From Chryseobacterium lathyri (GTDB taxonomy: Bacteria; Bacteroidota; Bacteroidia; Flavobacteriales; Weeksellaceae), in assembly GCF_030812195.1 (NCBI RefSeq), contig NZ_JAUSSF010000002.1, positions 620,001 to 684,000 of the forward strand: a stretch of DNA of 64,000 nucleotides. Reading direction: 5' to 3'. A program made the translations under genes and the position numbers. Below, in pieces: positions 42,459-51,832 of the stretch. Every line of letters starts with the position of its first letter. Positions within the stretch are counted from its first letter, which is position 1. The notes beneath the pieces were generated by a model. The model had not been told where the DNA came from and made no database searches. It was given only the letters and a program-made list of their open reading frames with translations.

Positions 42459-44978
42459 ATGTTACTAGATGCCAAGCTGAGTCAATTTGATTCATTCCCT
42501 ATAGAATTTAAAGAGATTAATCCTGAAGATTTCATGTTTACTTTAGATGCTTCGGGAACAAGAGTTCCAAGAACTGATTTTGAAATTGAAAATGGAGGGG
42601 ACAAAATATTAATATCTCCTGATACTAATGGCTATATAAATGATACCTTACAAACCCATTTAGAACTTGCGCATAAAAACACTGTAGTAATCAATGCTCC
42701 TGTTGGACAAGGTAAATCATATGCTATAATTCAAACTGTAAAAAGGTACTTTGACTCAAATGAAAGATATTTAGTTTTTGTTGTTTCTCCTTTCGTAAGT
42801 TTAGTTAAACAGTATTGTGATGATATTGAGGAATCAGGAGTTCCTGCTGATCAGATTTATAGTTATGATAACTTGGGAAGAAGTACTGGTATTGACTATA
42901 CTAAAAGAGAAATTCAGGTTGTTACAGCAAACACTTTATTGGGAAATCCAGGAGAAGATGGATTTAAAAACTCTGATATCAAAAGAGAGTATATAAATAC
43001 CCTTGTAACCCATTGTGAAAAGGAAGGAATAAAGGTTGTTTTCATTTATGATGAAATACATGACTCCTATCATAACTTTCAACAAGAATATATATTCAAC
43101 TTATGGAAATGGAGAAATGTGATTCAAAAGAATTTTATACTAAGTGCTACTTACAATGAAGCTTCTAAGGTTGTAATAGAATATTTAGCTGAACTTACAG
43201 ACTATAAAATTCAGATTATTGAGTCTGAAAGAGTGAGATTTATTGAGAAACAAAGTACTTTATATTTACACTACTCTTCTGCTTACAATTTCACTTCTAA
43301 AACCATAGAGATAGATAGTTTAATTAAAAGCTTGATAACCCGTAAGAAAAATGTTGACATACTATGTTATTCTAAAAACCTAGCTAAAAGCTTAATCAAT
43401 CCAAAGGATGAAATTGGAAAGTTACTTCTAGATACTTATGGAGAGATAAAAGATTGTACTTCTGAACTGAATACTAATCAAAGAGAAGAAAATGCTGAAC
43501 CTACTAATCAGTATGATAATGAAAAATGTAATGTGGGAACTAATTTTAAAACAGGTGTTAGTATTAAAAAAGACAATCATGCATTTGTCATAATTTTTCC
43601 TCCTAGAAGTACTAGATTACCTTTTAGAAATAAGTATGGCATCTTTTCAGGAGGTGTTAACTCTGTAATCCAAGCATTAGCAAGACAAAGAACTAAGGGG
43701 GAAATACATATTGTTTTACCTAAGCCAGACTATTTTCACTATGATAGTTTGGTTTATTCTGGCATGACACCAGAACAGAAGGAAGTTTTTGAGCAGTATT
43801 ATAATCTAGTTCAACATTACAAAGCTCCTGATAGCAAGGTAAAATATATCAAACTAAATAGACAAGATTTTCTTTTAAGAGAGTTCTATGAGAATAAGCT
43901 AAAAGGAAATATAAAAGATGAGATTACAGCAATAGATTCCTTATCTAGAAGTGCCACTTTACCAAGGCTGCTTTTCCCATCCTTTCAGGAATTTAAATTG
44001 GAAACGGGAGAAGATTTCCTTGCTAACGAAGTTCCTTTCTTTGGAGGGGATATAAGCTCTTATGTAACTTATAGTGCATTAGCCAATCAGTTTATTAATT
44101 GTAGATTGCAAGAAATAAGCTTTAGGCCTGTTATCAAATTTGAGGAAGGTAAAGTCCAAGAGATGCTAAACACAGTACTCAATCAGTTTTATGGGGAAGA
44201 CTATGCATTATCATTAGCTCCATTTACTAATTTCTCACTTTTTTATAATGACTTTAAAACATCATTATTTAAGGATTATCAGCTACTTTATAAGAAAGCA
44301 GGAGGAGATTCTTTTGAAAATATTGTTGAAGGAACACCACAAGCAAAGAAGTTTGAATTACAACTTTTACTTTTTACTAATAAGCTAAAAGAAGGTAAAT
44401 TAAAATCTTTACATGATGAGGATTACTCAAGAGGAGATTACTTTAGTGATTCAATAGCTTATACTAAAGACTTAGATATTGACTCTATAATAGATGATGA
44501 TTCTTATAAAAATAGAGTCGAATTCTATCAAACACTCAATTATTTCAGAGAAAAGATGATAGCATCCCTTAATGAGTATAGAAGAGGTGGTGATTCTTAT
44601 CATTTTATTCCTTCAAGTTATTATGAAGAATTCTTTACAACAGAAGACATTGCAAAAGTTAGAAAATTACTCAACTTGTATAAGGCTGATAAACTACTAG
44701 AAATTGGAGTTTTTGAATTCAAAAGGAGGTTTGAGGAAAGTAAATCCTTGAGGAGCAAATTAAAAACATTTTATTTCATCTTAAGAGAGGACTTTCTTGA
44801 TATAGAAGAAAGAGCTGCTGATCCCAAAATAAACTTTCTTGGTAGTAGGAGGAATGTTAAGCCAGTAAGATCCATAAAGTTAATTCCTTTTAAAGCTAGA
44901 TTAAATCTACTAGAAGTTAAAAATTATATCAACTTAGATAATTTAAAAGTATATTCCAATCTAGAAGATTTATTCTAA
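42459..44978 (+). CDS. SF2 helicase-like protein of the element
   Basis: 839 residues. Helicase motifs are in order: Walker A APVGQGKS (80-87), VVSPFVSLVKQ (Ia), DEIH (198-201, motif II), SAT (229-231, motif III), NVGTNFKTGVSI (motif V) and IQALARQRTKG (motif VI with two Arg). The C-terminal 400 residues have no motif I know. It may be the replication or processing helicase of the element. I would not give it a name. It is followed by a long hairpin. Confidence 0.72.
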   Translation: MLLDAKLSQFDSFPIEFKEINPEDFMFTLDASGTRVPRTDFEIENGGDKILISPDTNGYINDTLQTHLELAHKNTVVINAPVGQGKSYAIIQTVKRYFDSNERYLVFVVSPFVSLVKQYCDDIEESGVPADQIYSYDNLGRSTGIDYTKREIQVVTANTLLGNPGEDGFKNSDIKREYINTLVTHCEKEGIKVVFIYDEIHDSYHNFQQEYIFNLWKWRNVIQKNFILSATYNEASKVVIEYLAELTDYKIQIIESERVRFIEKQSTLYLHYSSAYNFTSKTIEIDSLIKSLITRKKNVDILCYSKNLAKSLINPKDEIGKLLLDTYGEIKDCTSELNTNQREENAEPTNQYDNEKCNVGTNFKTGVSIKKDNHAFVIIFPPRSTRLPFRNKYGIFSGGVNSVIQALARQRTKGEIHIVLPKPDYFHYDSLVYSGMTPEQKEVFEQYYNLVQHYKAPDSKVKYIKLNRQDFLLREFYENKLKGNIKDEITAIDSLSRSATLPRLLFPSFQEFKLETGEDFLANEVPFFGGDISSYVTYSALANQFINCRLQEISFRPVIKFEEGKVQEMLNTVLNQFYGEDYALSLAPFTNFSLFYNDFKTSLFKDYQLLYKKAGGDSFENIVEGTPQAKKFELQLLLFTNKLKEGKLKSLHDEDYSRGDYFSDSIAYTKDLDIDSIIDDDSYKNRVEFYQTLNYFREKMIASLNEYRRGGDSYHFIPSSYYEEFFTTEDIAKVRKLLNLYKADKLLEIGVFEFKRRFEESKSLRSKLKTFYFILREDFLDIEERAADPKINFLGSRRNVKPVRSIKLIPFKARLNLLEVKNYINLDNLKVYSNLEDLF

Positions 44979-45034
44979 AAAATGTCCATTTTCCGTATTG
45001 TATAATATTACTCCTACGAAAAGTGGACATTTTT
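44979..45034. repeat. Long imperfect hairpin A, related to the one at 53615
   Basis: AAAATGTCCATTTTCCGTA (44979) pairs with TACGAAAAGTGGACATTTT (45015) except one G-U and one mismatch, with a 17-base loop. The left arm and loop share TCCA, TTTC and CGTATTGTAT with the hairpin at 53615-53671. It follows the helicase stop directly and precedes a T run, so it may be a terminator, but the conserved loop hints at more. Confidence 0.65.
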
Positions 45035-45052
45035 ATTACATCCATATTCTAT

Positions 45053-45210
45053 AGTTCCAGAAGGAACTTACAATTTACAGGTTAAGACATAGGGGGTTCT
45101 TTTTAAATCTCCCCCATCTTAAAAATCTTTGATTTAGCAACGCACGAATTCAGAGGAGGAAGCCTGCTAAGGACTTAGCTTTGAGTCTCGCAAAGATAAG
45201 GCTTTTTTTT
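45053..45210 (+). ncRNA. Structured non-coding region, candidate small RNA
   Basis: The segment holds AGTTCC-AGAA-GGAACT (45053), GGGGG/CCCCC (45092/45111) and a compact three-way junction: P1 AAGCCT/AGGCTT (45160/45199), GCTAAG/CTTAGC (45166/45174) and TTTG/CAAA (45180/45191), followed by eight T. An AATCTTTG at 45124, one base from the promoter consensus, could start a transcript of about 70 bases ending at the T run. No ORF fits. It may regulate the RecA-like gene that follows, or act in replication. Confidence 0.5.
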
Positions 45211-45302
45211 GACATTTTCAAGGGTTTTTGCCCTATTCATGCATAATTGAGGCTAATAGCCAAATTGTGTTTTCACTCTATTTTTTTTACAAACTTTTTA
45301 TT

Positions 45303-46214
45303 ATGCAATTAAAACAATCACAAAGACAACAGGTCAAGTTAAGACTTGGCTTATCCGGAGCATCAGGTTTCGGGAAAACTTATTCTGCTCTACAATTAGC
45401 TTATGGAATTACAAATGACTGGAGCAAAATAGCTGTTATAGACACAGAAAATTCTTCTGCATCTCTGTATTCAGCTTTGGGTAATTATAATGTATTGGAT
45501 TTACAAGCTCCTTATGGCCCTGAAAGATATATTCAAGCAATTGAATTATGTGAGAAGTCAGGAATTGAAGTTATTATTATAGATTCTGCAAGTCATGAAT
45601 GGAATGGTACAGGAGGGTGTTTAGAAATACATGAAAAATTAGGAGGTAGATTTCAAGATTGGAGTAATGTAACTCCAAGACATCAGGCTTTTATCAATAA
45701 GATATTGCAATCAAGCTGCCATATTATTACAACTACTAGAAGGAAAATAGATTATTCCCTTGATATAGGGAGTAATGGTAAAACCCAAGTTGTGAAACAT
45801 GGAACTAAGGAAATCACTAGAGATGGTTTTGAGTATGAGCTAACTATAAACTTCGAGCTTATTAATGAAAATCATCTTTCTAAGGCTTCTAAAGACAGGA
45901 CAGGATTATTTATGAATAAACCTGAATTTCTTATTACTTCTAAAACAGGTAAAATGATTTTAGAGTGGTGTAATTCAGGAAGTAAACCTAATAATAACTC
46001 TACTAAACAACAGTCTCCTAACCTGATAGAAGCTAGTGAAGAAGAGGTTTATAATGCTATTCAAAATTGTAACTCTGTAGCTGAACTCTTAGGCTTATAT
46101 AAGCAATTTCCTCAATATCATGTCTCTTTAAAACCAGATTTTGAAGCAAGGAAATCAATACTTATTCATTTAACTAACCCAAATAACTTTTCACAAAATG
46201 GACACTCAAAATAA
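45303..46214 (+). CDS. RecA-like (AAA_24/Sak4-like) ATPase
   Basis: 303 residues from ATG 45303; the longer frame from 45228 has no coding character. LGLSGASGFGKTYSALQLAYG (about 15-35) is the P-loop and EVIIIDSASHEWNGTGG (about 92) the Walker B region, with ITTTRRKIDY further on. The family is common in phages and mobile elements and includes Sak4-type annealing partners. It probably handles single-stranded DNA for the element. The next gene overlaps it by 17 bases. Confidence 0.78.
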   Translation: MQLKQSQRQQVKLRLGLSGASGFGKTYSALQLAYGITNDWSKIAVIDTENSSASLYSALGNYNVLDLQAPYGPERYIQAIELCEKSGIEVIIIDSASHEWNGTGGCLEIHEKLGGRFQDWSNVTPRHQAFINKILQSSCHIITTTRRKIDYSLDIGSNGKTQVVKHGTKEITRDGFEYELTINFELINENHLSKASKDRTGLFMNKPEFLITSKTGKMILEWCNSGSKPNNNSTKQQSPNLIEASEEEVYNAIQNCNSVAELLGLYKQFPQYHVSLKPDFEARKSILIHLTNPNNFSQNGHSK

Positions 46215-47430
46215 CATTAAACCAGCTACTTTAGAAGACGCTTTTGATATTTCAAATTCTACTAACATAATAGGGAATAATAATGATGGTGGTTTAGAAT
46301 TAAGGAATCTAGCTAAGAAGCCAATCAGAGATTTATTCTTACAAGATGATGGTTTTGAAGATGCAGAAGTATTCTATCCAAGTAGAATGAATGGGATTAC
46401 TGATAAAGTAGAATTAAATTTTAAACAAGAGCCTGAACATAAAGAATCTGTTCAGGCTTTTTTAATGCCTAATCCTATAGTTTCTTCTGCTATAGAAGTA
46501 GGAAAAGAAAATGAGCCAAGTCCTTTTATTATAGCTAATACTACAGAAGTGCCTCTACATCATTTAAAACAAGATTGTATAGTGCCAGTCTTTAGTAAGG
46601 ATAATGAGAAAACAATTGCTCATCAGGAGTTCATTGAAGTTGTCTTAAGTGCTGTTCAGAAAGTATTTCCACATCACAGCATTATAGAACCAGAAATTAG
46701 GGTTTCTCATCAAATCAAAGGTAGAGTTCCTTCTGCTATCTATAAGCCTGTAAAAGAACTTTTAGAGCATGAAAAGGCCATTTACTATGAAAGAATGGCT
46801 TTCATTATTAAAGTTCCCAATATTACTGATATAGTGAATGGTAATGAGCTTTCTCTTACTGTTGGCGGGGTAAGGTCATATAATCTTGAAAATCTTTATA
46901 ATAAGAAGTCTTTGGAAAGGTTCAAGTTCTTTATTGGTTTTCAGAATAAAGTATGTTGTAATCTTTGTGTATCTACAGATGGATTTCTTGAAGATTTAAG
47001 AGTATCTAACGCTAATGAGCTGTACTCTAAGGCACTACAAACTATGCAGAGTTATAGTGCTGAGCTTCATCTCATGGAAATGAAGGAACTTACACAAGAT
47101 TATCTTTCTGAACATCAATTTGCACAGCTTATAGGCAGAAGTAGGTTATATCAGCATTTACCTAGGTCTGAAAAACAGAATATTCCTTTATTAAACTTTA
47201 ATGATAGCCATATTAATACTATAGCTAAGGATTATTATGAGGACAGGAATTTCTGTAGGAAAGAGGATGGCAGGATTAACCTTTGGGATGTTTACAACCT
47301 CTTTACACAAGCTAATAAAAGCAGTTATATAGATACTTTTCTAGATAGAAATCTGAATGCCTTTGAGTTTTCAAAAGGTATTCAGAAAGCACTTAATGGT
47401 AGTTCTGATTATCATTGGTTTTTGAGTTAG
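46198..47430 (+). CDS. DUF3871-like mobile-element protein
   Basis: 410 residues. The central block GGVRSYNLENLYNKKSLERF followed by FFIGFQNKVCCNLCVSTDG matches, in my recall, the DUF3871 family carried on Bacteroidota plasmids and conjugative elements, related in layout to DUF932 plasmid proteins. The N-terminal 100 residues are low-complexity and probably disordered. It overlaps the RecA-like gene, suggesting a joint DNA-processing role. The function is unknown. Confidence 0.6.
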   Translation: MDTQNNIKPATLEDAFDISNSTNIIGNNNDGGLELRNLAKKPIRDLFLQDDGFEDAEVFYPSRMNGITDKVELNFKQEPEHKESVQAFLMPNPIVSSAIEVGKENEPSPFIIANTTEVPLHHLKQDCIVPVFSKDNEKTIAHQEFIEVVLSAVQKVFPHHSIIEPEIRVSHQIKGRVPSAIYKPVKELLEHEKAIYYERMAFIIKVPNITDIVNGNELSLTVGGVRSYNLENLYNKKSLERFKFFIGFQNKVCCNLCVSTDGFLEDLRVSNANELYSKALQTMQSYSAELHLMEMKELTQDYLSEHQFAQLIGRSRLYQHLPRSEKQNIPLLNFNDSHINTIAKDYYEDRNFCRKEDGRINLWDVYNLFTQANKSSYIDTFLDRNLNAFEFSKGIQKALNGSSDYHWFLS

Positions 47431-47494
47431 AAGAATAATTTATTATAGCCAATTTCTGCACTAGAGTTATTATTTTTTATAGAGTTGTTTATAG

Positions 47495-47502
47495 TATATT
47501 TG
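47495..47502 (+). promoter_or_regulatory. -7 promoter element of the HD-GHKL gene
   Basis: TATATTTG matches TAnnTTTG, 15 bases before ATG 47517, so this gene has its own promoter rather than belonging to the preceding unit. Confidence 0.5.
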
Positions 47503-47516
47503 TTAAAATAGTTATA

Positions 47517-49994
47517 ATGATGAGAAACAATCTTTTCAAAAAATCCTTCTGTAAAGAAATATATCACGATGCAGAATTTATTGATAATTTATTGAATCAA
47601 ATTAATATTTCTGAGAATAATCTAAAAGACAATCTTTTAAATATTAGAAATGATTTCCCTGGCTTAACAGACCATTCTCTTGACCACTCACTAATGCTTT
47701 GGAATTATGCTGAATTAATAATAGGAGATGAACAGTATCTAAATCCATTAGAAGCATATGTGCTGCATATGTGCTTTTTAATTCATGATGCTGGAATGTG
47801 CTTTTCTATATTAAATAACAAAGAAGAGATTGAAGCAACTGATCTTTATAAAGATTATGTAGCATTACACCAACATTTAGAAAATGTTCATGATGAGGCT
47901 TTATTTTATTGTGTAAGGAAACTCCATGGTGAATTTTCCTTAAAGATTGCAGAATCCAAATTAGCTTCTGGAAAATGGGTTATTGAGAATGAAAGTTTGA
48001 GAGATGAATTTGCTACAATTATTGGCAAAATTTCAAAAAGTCATAGCTGTAACGTTTCTTTTATAGAAAATGAGCTTGGTATTTATATAAAGCCAACTCA
48101 TACAGACTGGAAAATAGACTGTCAGAAACTAGCGTTTATATTAAGAGTTAGTGACGCAGCGCATCTTGACAATTTAAGAACACCATTAACTTATAGCGAA
48201 ATTGGACTTGAAATACATGGAATATCTAAAGAGCACTGGATCTTTCAAAAGAAATTAGGTTTTCCTACTTTAGATAATGGTTATTTAAAATTTATATCAA
48301 ATTCACCTTTTAATCCATCTGAAAAAAAAGCATGGTGGTTATGCCATGATGCTTTAAAAGTTTTAGATAATGAGCTAAAGAAAGCTGATTTATACTTTTT
48401 AGAAGCAAATAAAAAAGCATTCTCAGCTAAAGGAGTAAAATCTGTTGATAATTCCTTACAATTAGGAGAGAATTATATTAAAACAGAAGGATGGAAGTCA
48501 GTTGATACTAATATAAAGGTTTCAAATCCGAAGATTTTAGCTGCAAATGTTGGAGGCAAAAACTTATATAACTTTTCTTATTTTGCAATACGAGAATTAA
48601 TTCAAAACTCATTTGATGCCATTAGTTTGCGTAGGATTAAAGAAGAAAATTTTGAAGGAAAGATTACGATCAATTTGAATCTAGAAAATGATAAATATGT
48701 TCTTCAAATTTCAGATAATGGCATTGGAATGAGTAAGAGCATACTGTGCAACCAGTTACTTGACTTTGGTAGTTCTTATTGGAATTCTTATGATTTTTAT
48801 GATGAATATGTAGGTATTGCACAGGAGAAGTTTAAATCCATTGGAAAGTTTGGTATTGGCTTTTTTTCAGTTTTTATGTTAGGTACTTATATCGAAATAG
48901 ACTCTCTAAAATATGGTGAGCCATATAACAAAAGAAATAAGCTGGTTTTTGAACATGGATTAAATGATAATCCATTATTTAAACAAGAAGAAGATCTTAC
49001 TTTAAATAGTAGTTTTGGGACAAAAGTTTCAATTGTATTAAATAAAAATCCTTACACTGAAGGTTTTCTACATGAAATAAAATGTAACACCTTGCTCCAT
49101 TTAATTACTCACCTAATACCTTCCCCAATATGTGAGATTGAGGTTGAAGAACTAGGTGAATTATTTCAAATTGAAAAAAATGTAATTGATGATGGGTATA
49201 AATACAATTTTCAAGAAATACTAGATCTTACTTACACAGAATTCAGTTCTTCACAAGTTAAACTTATTGAACTAGCTAAAATTCCAGATTTACATTTAGA
49301 GCCCATATTGATCAATGATTCGATAGTTGGTCAATTAGGAATAATTCCAAAATTTACACAGGTTGGGTTACAAAATACTTGTCTTGTGGAATCAAATGGT
49401 ATAAGAGTAACGAGTTTATCTAATGATTTGGTTGGCTACATCAAAGTAAAAGAAATAACCAATCTTGTTAGAAACCAATATGATTCAGGGATTCCATATG
49501 AATCCGTTTATAATTGGGGGATTAATTATTTGGAATATATGAAAACTAATCAGGAAACTTATGATTATAAAGCTTTAATTGATGGGTTAAAATTTAGCTT
49601 AGGCATATTTGGTGAGGATGATATTATAAGCCTTTACATAGAGAAGAAAAATGAAAAGATACTTCCTTTGAATGAATCGCTGTTAATCTTATTTTTGAGT
49701 AATATTAACCAATTAAATTATTATGATTTAATGCATGAAATTGATGAGAATTTCTTGTATGATGGCATTATTCAAACCATTAGACCATTTGCTTTAAATG
49801 GAATTGTTTCAGAAAAAGATAAAGAAAGAATATCATCATCTTTTAACAGCTATTTAGAAAAAATCATAGAAAAAACATGGGGTACATATACAGTTGTATC
49901 AACAACAGCTTTTGATGATTTCCCTCTTGAAAGAGAAAAGCTTTTAACATCAAAGCTTCCATATATGAATAAAAAAATCTATATTAAACAGTGA
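47517..49994 (+). CDS. HD-domain plus Hsp90-type (GHKL) ATPase protein, putative defence gene
   Basis: 825 residues. The N-terminal half is an HD-type domain with His at 53 and 57 (DHSLDH), HD at 90-91, a later His 176 and Asp 213. The C-terminal half is a GHKL ATPase of the Hsp90 class: N-box RELIQNSFDA (359-368), G1 SDNGIGM (399-405), G2 KFGIGFFS (444-451) and GTKVSIVL. A protein with this HD plus Hsp90-like build has been predicted in bacterial conflict systems; activity is not known. It lies in the cargo part of the element, convergent with a nuclease/SMC pair. Confidence 0.72.
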   Translation: MMRNNLFKKSFCKEIYHDAEFIDNLLNQINISENNLKDNLLNIRNDFPGLTDHSLDHSLMLWNYAELIIGDEQYLNPLEAYVLHMCFLIHDAGMCFSILNNKEEIEATDLYKDYVALHQHLENVHDEALFYCVRKLHGEFSLKIAESKLASGKWVIENESLRDEFATIIGKISKSHSCNVSFIENELGIYIKPTHTDWKIDCQKLAFILRVSDAAHLDNLRTPLTYSEIGLEIHGISKEHWIFQKKLGFPTLDNGYLKFISNSPFNPSEKKAWWLCHDALKVLDNELKKADLYFLEANKKAFSAKGVKSVDNSLQLGENYIKTEGWKSVDTNIKVSNPKILAANVGGKNLYNFSYFAIRELIQNSFDAISLRRIKEENFEGKITINLNLENDKYVLQISDNGIGMSKSILCNQLLDFGSSYWNSYDFYDEYVGIAQEKFKSIGKFGIGFFSVFMLGTYIEIDSLKYGEPYNKRNKLVFEHGLNDNPLFKQEEDLTLNSSFGTKVSIVLNKNPYTEGFLHEIKCNTLLHLITHLIPSPICEIEVEELGELFQIEKNVIDDGYKYNFQEILDLTYTEFSSSQVKLIELAKIPDLHLEPILINDSIVGQLGIIPKFTQVGLQNTCLVESNGIRVTSLSNDLVGYIKVKEITNLVRNQYDSGIPYESVYNWGINYLEYMKTNQETYDYKALIDGLKFSLGIFGEDDIISLYIEKKNEKILPLNESLLILFLSNINQLNYYDLMHEIDENFLYDGIIQTIRPFALNGIVSEKDKERISSSFNSYLEKIIEKTWGTYTVVSTTAFDDFPLEREKLLTSKLPYMNKKIYIKQ

Positions 49995-50037
49995 TTTAAA
50001 TTATATATTGTTGTTATTAACACTATTTATGATTTTT

Positions 50038-50071
50038 ATATATCTGCACTCCACTTGGAGTGCAGATATAT
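50038..50071. repeat. Perfect palindromic hairpin between convergent cargo genes
   Basis: ATATATCTGCACTCCA and TGGAGTGCAGATATAT form a perfect 16-bp stem with 2 loop bases. It lacks a clear T run on either side, so it may be a bidirectional terminator or a protein-binding site. Confidence 0.6.
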
Positions 50072-50075
50072 TATA

Positions 50076-51791
50076 TCAAAGTAAATCATTAAATACTCCA
50101 TCTAAAATAATTGGAGAAAGCTCGTCACTTACCTCTTTATAATATTTTTCTTTTAATAAAGAGTATTTTTCATCTTCTAACATAACAATGTCTCCATCAA
50201 ATAATGAAGTGTCAATATCATCTACTAAACCTAAAATAAGCTGAGAGTTTTCAGGCTGATTATTATAGATAAAATTCATTATAGCCTTTCTGTTTTCTCC
50301 ATCTTGTTCTTGCTGATTAGGAGAATCAATTACAATTGGACAAAAAGTTGATGTAGAGTAGGTATTCATGACTTTTAATATAGAAAAGTAATATGCTAAT
50401 AAGGCTCTAGGTAGATTACTTCCTTGCTCGTTCATTTTAGCATCCATTCTCTCAAAAACTGTTGGATTGGTTTTTTCTGTATCAATATTTAGCTCTTCAA
50501 GAAATTTTTTAAGATTAGATCTGTAAGATAGCATTACTTTATGCTTTTTATTTTCTCCTTCTTTATTAATATCTTTAAGTTGTTTTTCTAAAAGCTCATA
50601 TCTAGTTCTAGCATTTCCAATCTTTTGATAAACTAAATTTTGTTCATTCTTGAAAATCTCATTGACTTTTTTCTTTCCTTCATTTTCAATAATATCAGCA
50701 AGTTTAATTTCTTCCTTTTTAGAATTTAAAGCTTCTTCAATTTTTTCAAAATCTATCTTTTTCTCTATAAAAGATTTATCATACTTAGAAATATTTTCAC
50801 CGACTTTAAGTAGTTCATTTTTTAACTCTATAAGAAGCTCTTCTAATTTTTCTTGGTCTTCAGCAATCGAAAACCTTTCATTAAAGTTGTTTTCATAATG
50901 AGCCCCACACATTGGACAATCAATAGATTCATCCACATAATTTAGTGCAAACTTATAATCAGCTTGAGTTTCTTTAATTGAATTTTCAACAATTGCAATC
51001 CTAGATTCAATTACTGATTTATGATTATATAAATCTGTTAACTTTTGTTTCAGCTTATTTTGCTCTGATTTTAGAAGTTCACACTCTGCTAAAAGCTCTG
51101 TGATTTCATTACTGAAGTCATCAACAGTAATACTAAAATCATCATTATGTAGTTTTTCCTTTATTCCTCGCAGAATCTTATTTAAAGTTTCAATCTCATT
51201 TTTAGTTTCATCCAACTCTATTTTAGTTGCATCTAATTCAGTTTTTGTCTCATAATATTTATTACCTCTTATACCCGAATGATAGTCCAAAAGAGGTTTT
51301 TTCCAATTACTAAATTGTTGTAGACCATTAAAAGCATTCCAACTGTCATTCCAATTTTTATCTTGGTCAATATAAAATGGCAGGAATAGATATGGAGTTG
51401 GAGGATTTTCTGGTTCACCATTTCTATTAGATATAAATAAATTGAAATCAAAGAGTGAGTTTAGATATGCTGAAAGGCTTTTAAAACTATGTGAAACAAC
51501 AGTTCCATTTTCATCAACAACTACATACCTTGATTTATCATATCTCAATACAGAAATTGACAATGTGTCAATTTTCATTTTTAGATATGTTATAGGCTCT
51601 GCTTTAGTCCAGTTTGTATTTAATTTTACTGGTGTTGCACCTAAAGTGTAATAAATACTTTTAATTAAACTTGACTTACCAACTTGATTAGCTCCCTTTA
51701 TTATTGTCTTTTTTGGGTTGAATTGTATTTTTATTGCTTTTCTTTCTCTGTGAGACAATATCTGAATCTCCTCGAAGACTAATCTTTTCAT
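50076..51791 (-). CDS. SMC/Rad50-like ATPase, LmuB-type
   Basis: 571 residues. The P-loop is KGANQVGKSSL (32-42). Two coiled-coil arms (about 180-280 and 310-400) flank a Rad50-type zinc hook CPMC at 292-295. The C-terminal part has a signature-like LPRALLAYY and Walker B PIVIDSPNQQ. It lies 41 bases after a DUF4297 nuclease gene. A DUF4297 plus SMC pair is the core of Lamassu defence (LmuA/LmuB), and the whole fits that type. Neither was tested here. Confidence 0.78.
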   Translation of the reverse strand: MKRLVFEEIQILSHRERKAIKIQFNPKKTIIKGANQVGKSSLIKSIYYTLGATPVKLNTNWTKAEPITYLKMKIDTLSISVLRYDKSRYVVVDENGTVVSHSFKSLSAYLNSLFDFNLFISNRNGEPENPPTPYLFLPFYIDQDKNWNDSWNAFNGLQQFSNWKKPLLDYHSGIRGNKYYETKTELDATKIELDETKNEIETLNKILRGIKEKLHNDDFSITVDDFSNEITELLAECELLKSEQNKLKQKLTDLYNHKSVIESRIAIVENSIKETQADYKFALNYVDESIDCPMCGAHYENNFNERFSIAEDQEKLEELLIELKNELLKVGENISKYDKSFIEKKIDFEKIEEALNSKKEEIKLADIIENEGKKKVNEIFKNEQNLVYQKIGNARTRYELLEKQLKDINKEGENKKHKVMLSYRSNLKKFLEELNIDTEKTNPTVFERMDAKMNEQGSNLPRALLAYYFSILKVMNTYSTSTFCPIVIDSPNQQEQDGENRKAIMNFIYNNQPENSQLILGLVDDIDTSLFDGDIVMLEDEKYSLLKEKYYKEVSDELSPIILDGVFNDLL

Positions 51792-51832
51792 ATTTACTGG
51801 TTCTTAGGTTTCTTATTAGTTTGTGAAAATTG

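Noticed and set aside
50038..50071. Palindrome between convergent cargo genes as a second recombination site
   Set aside because: It is a single copy with no matching sequence elsewhere in the element; a terminator or binding site is simpler.
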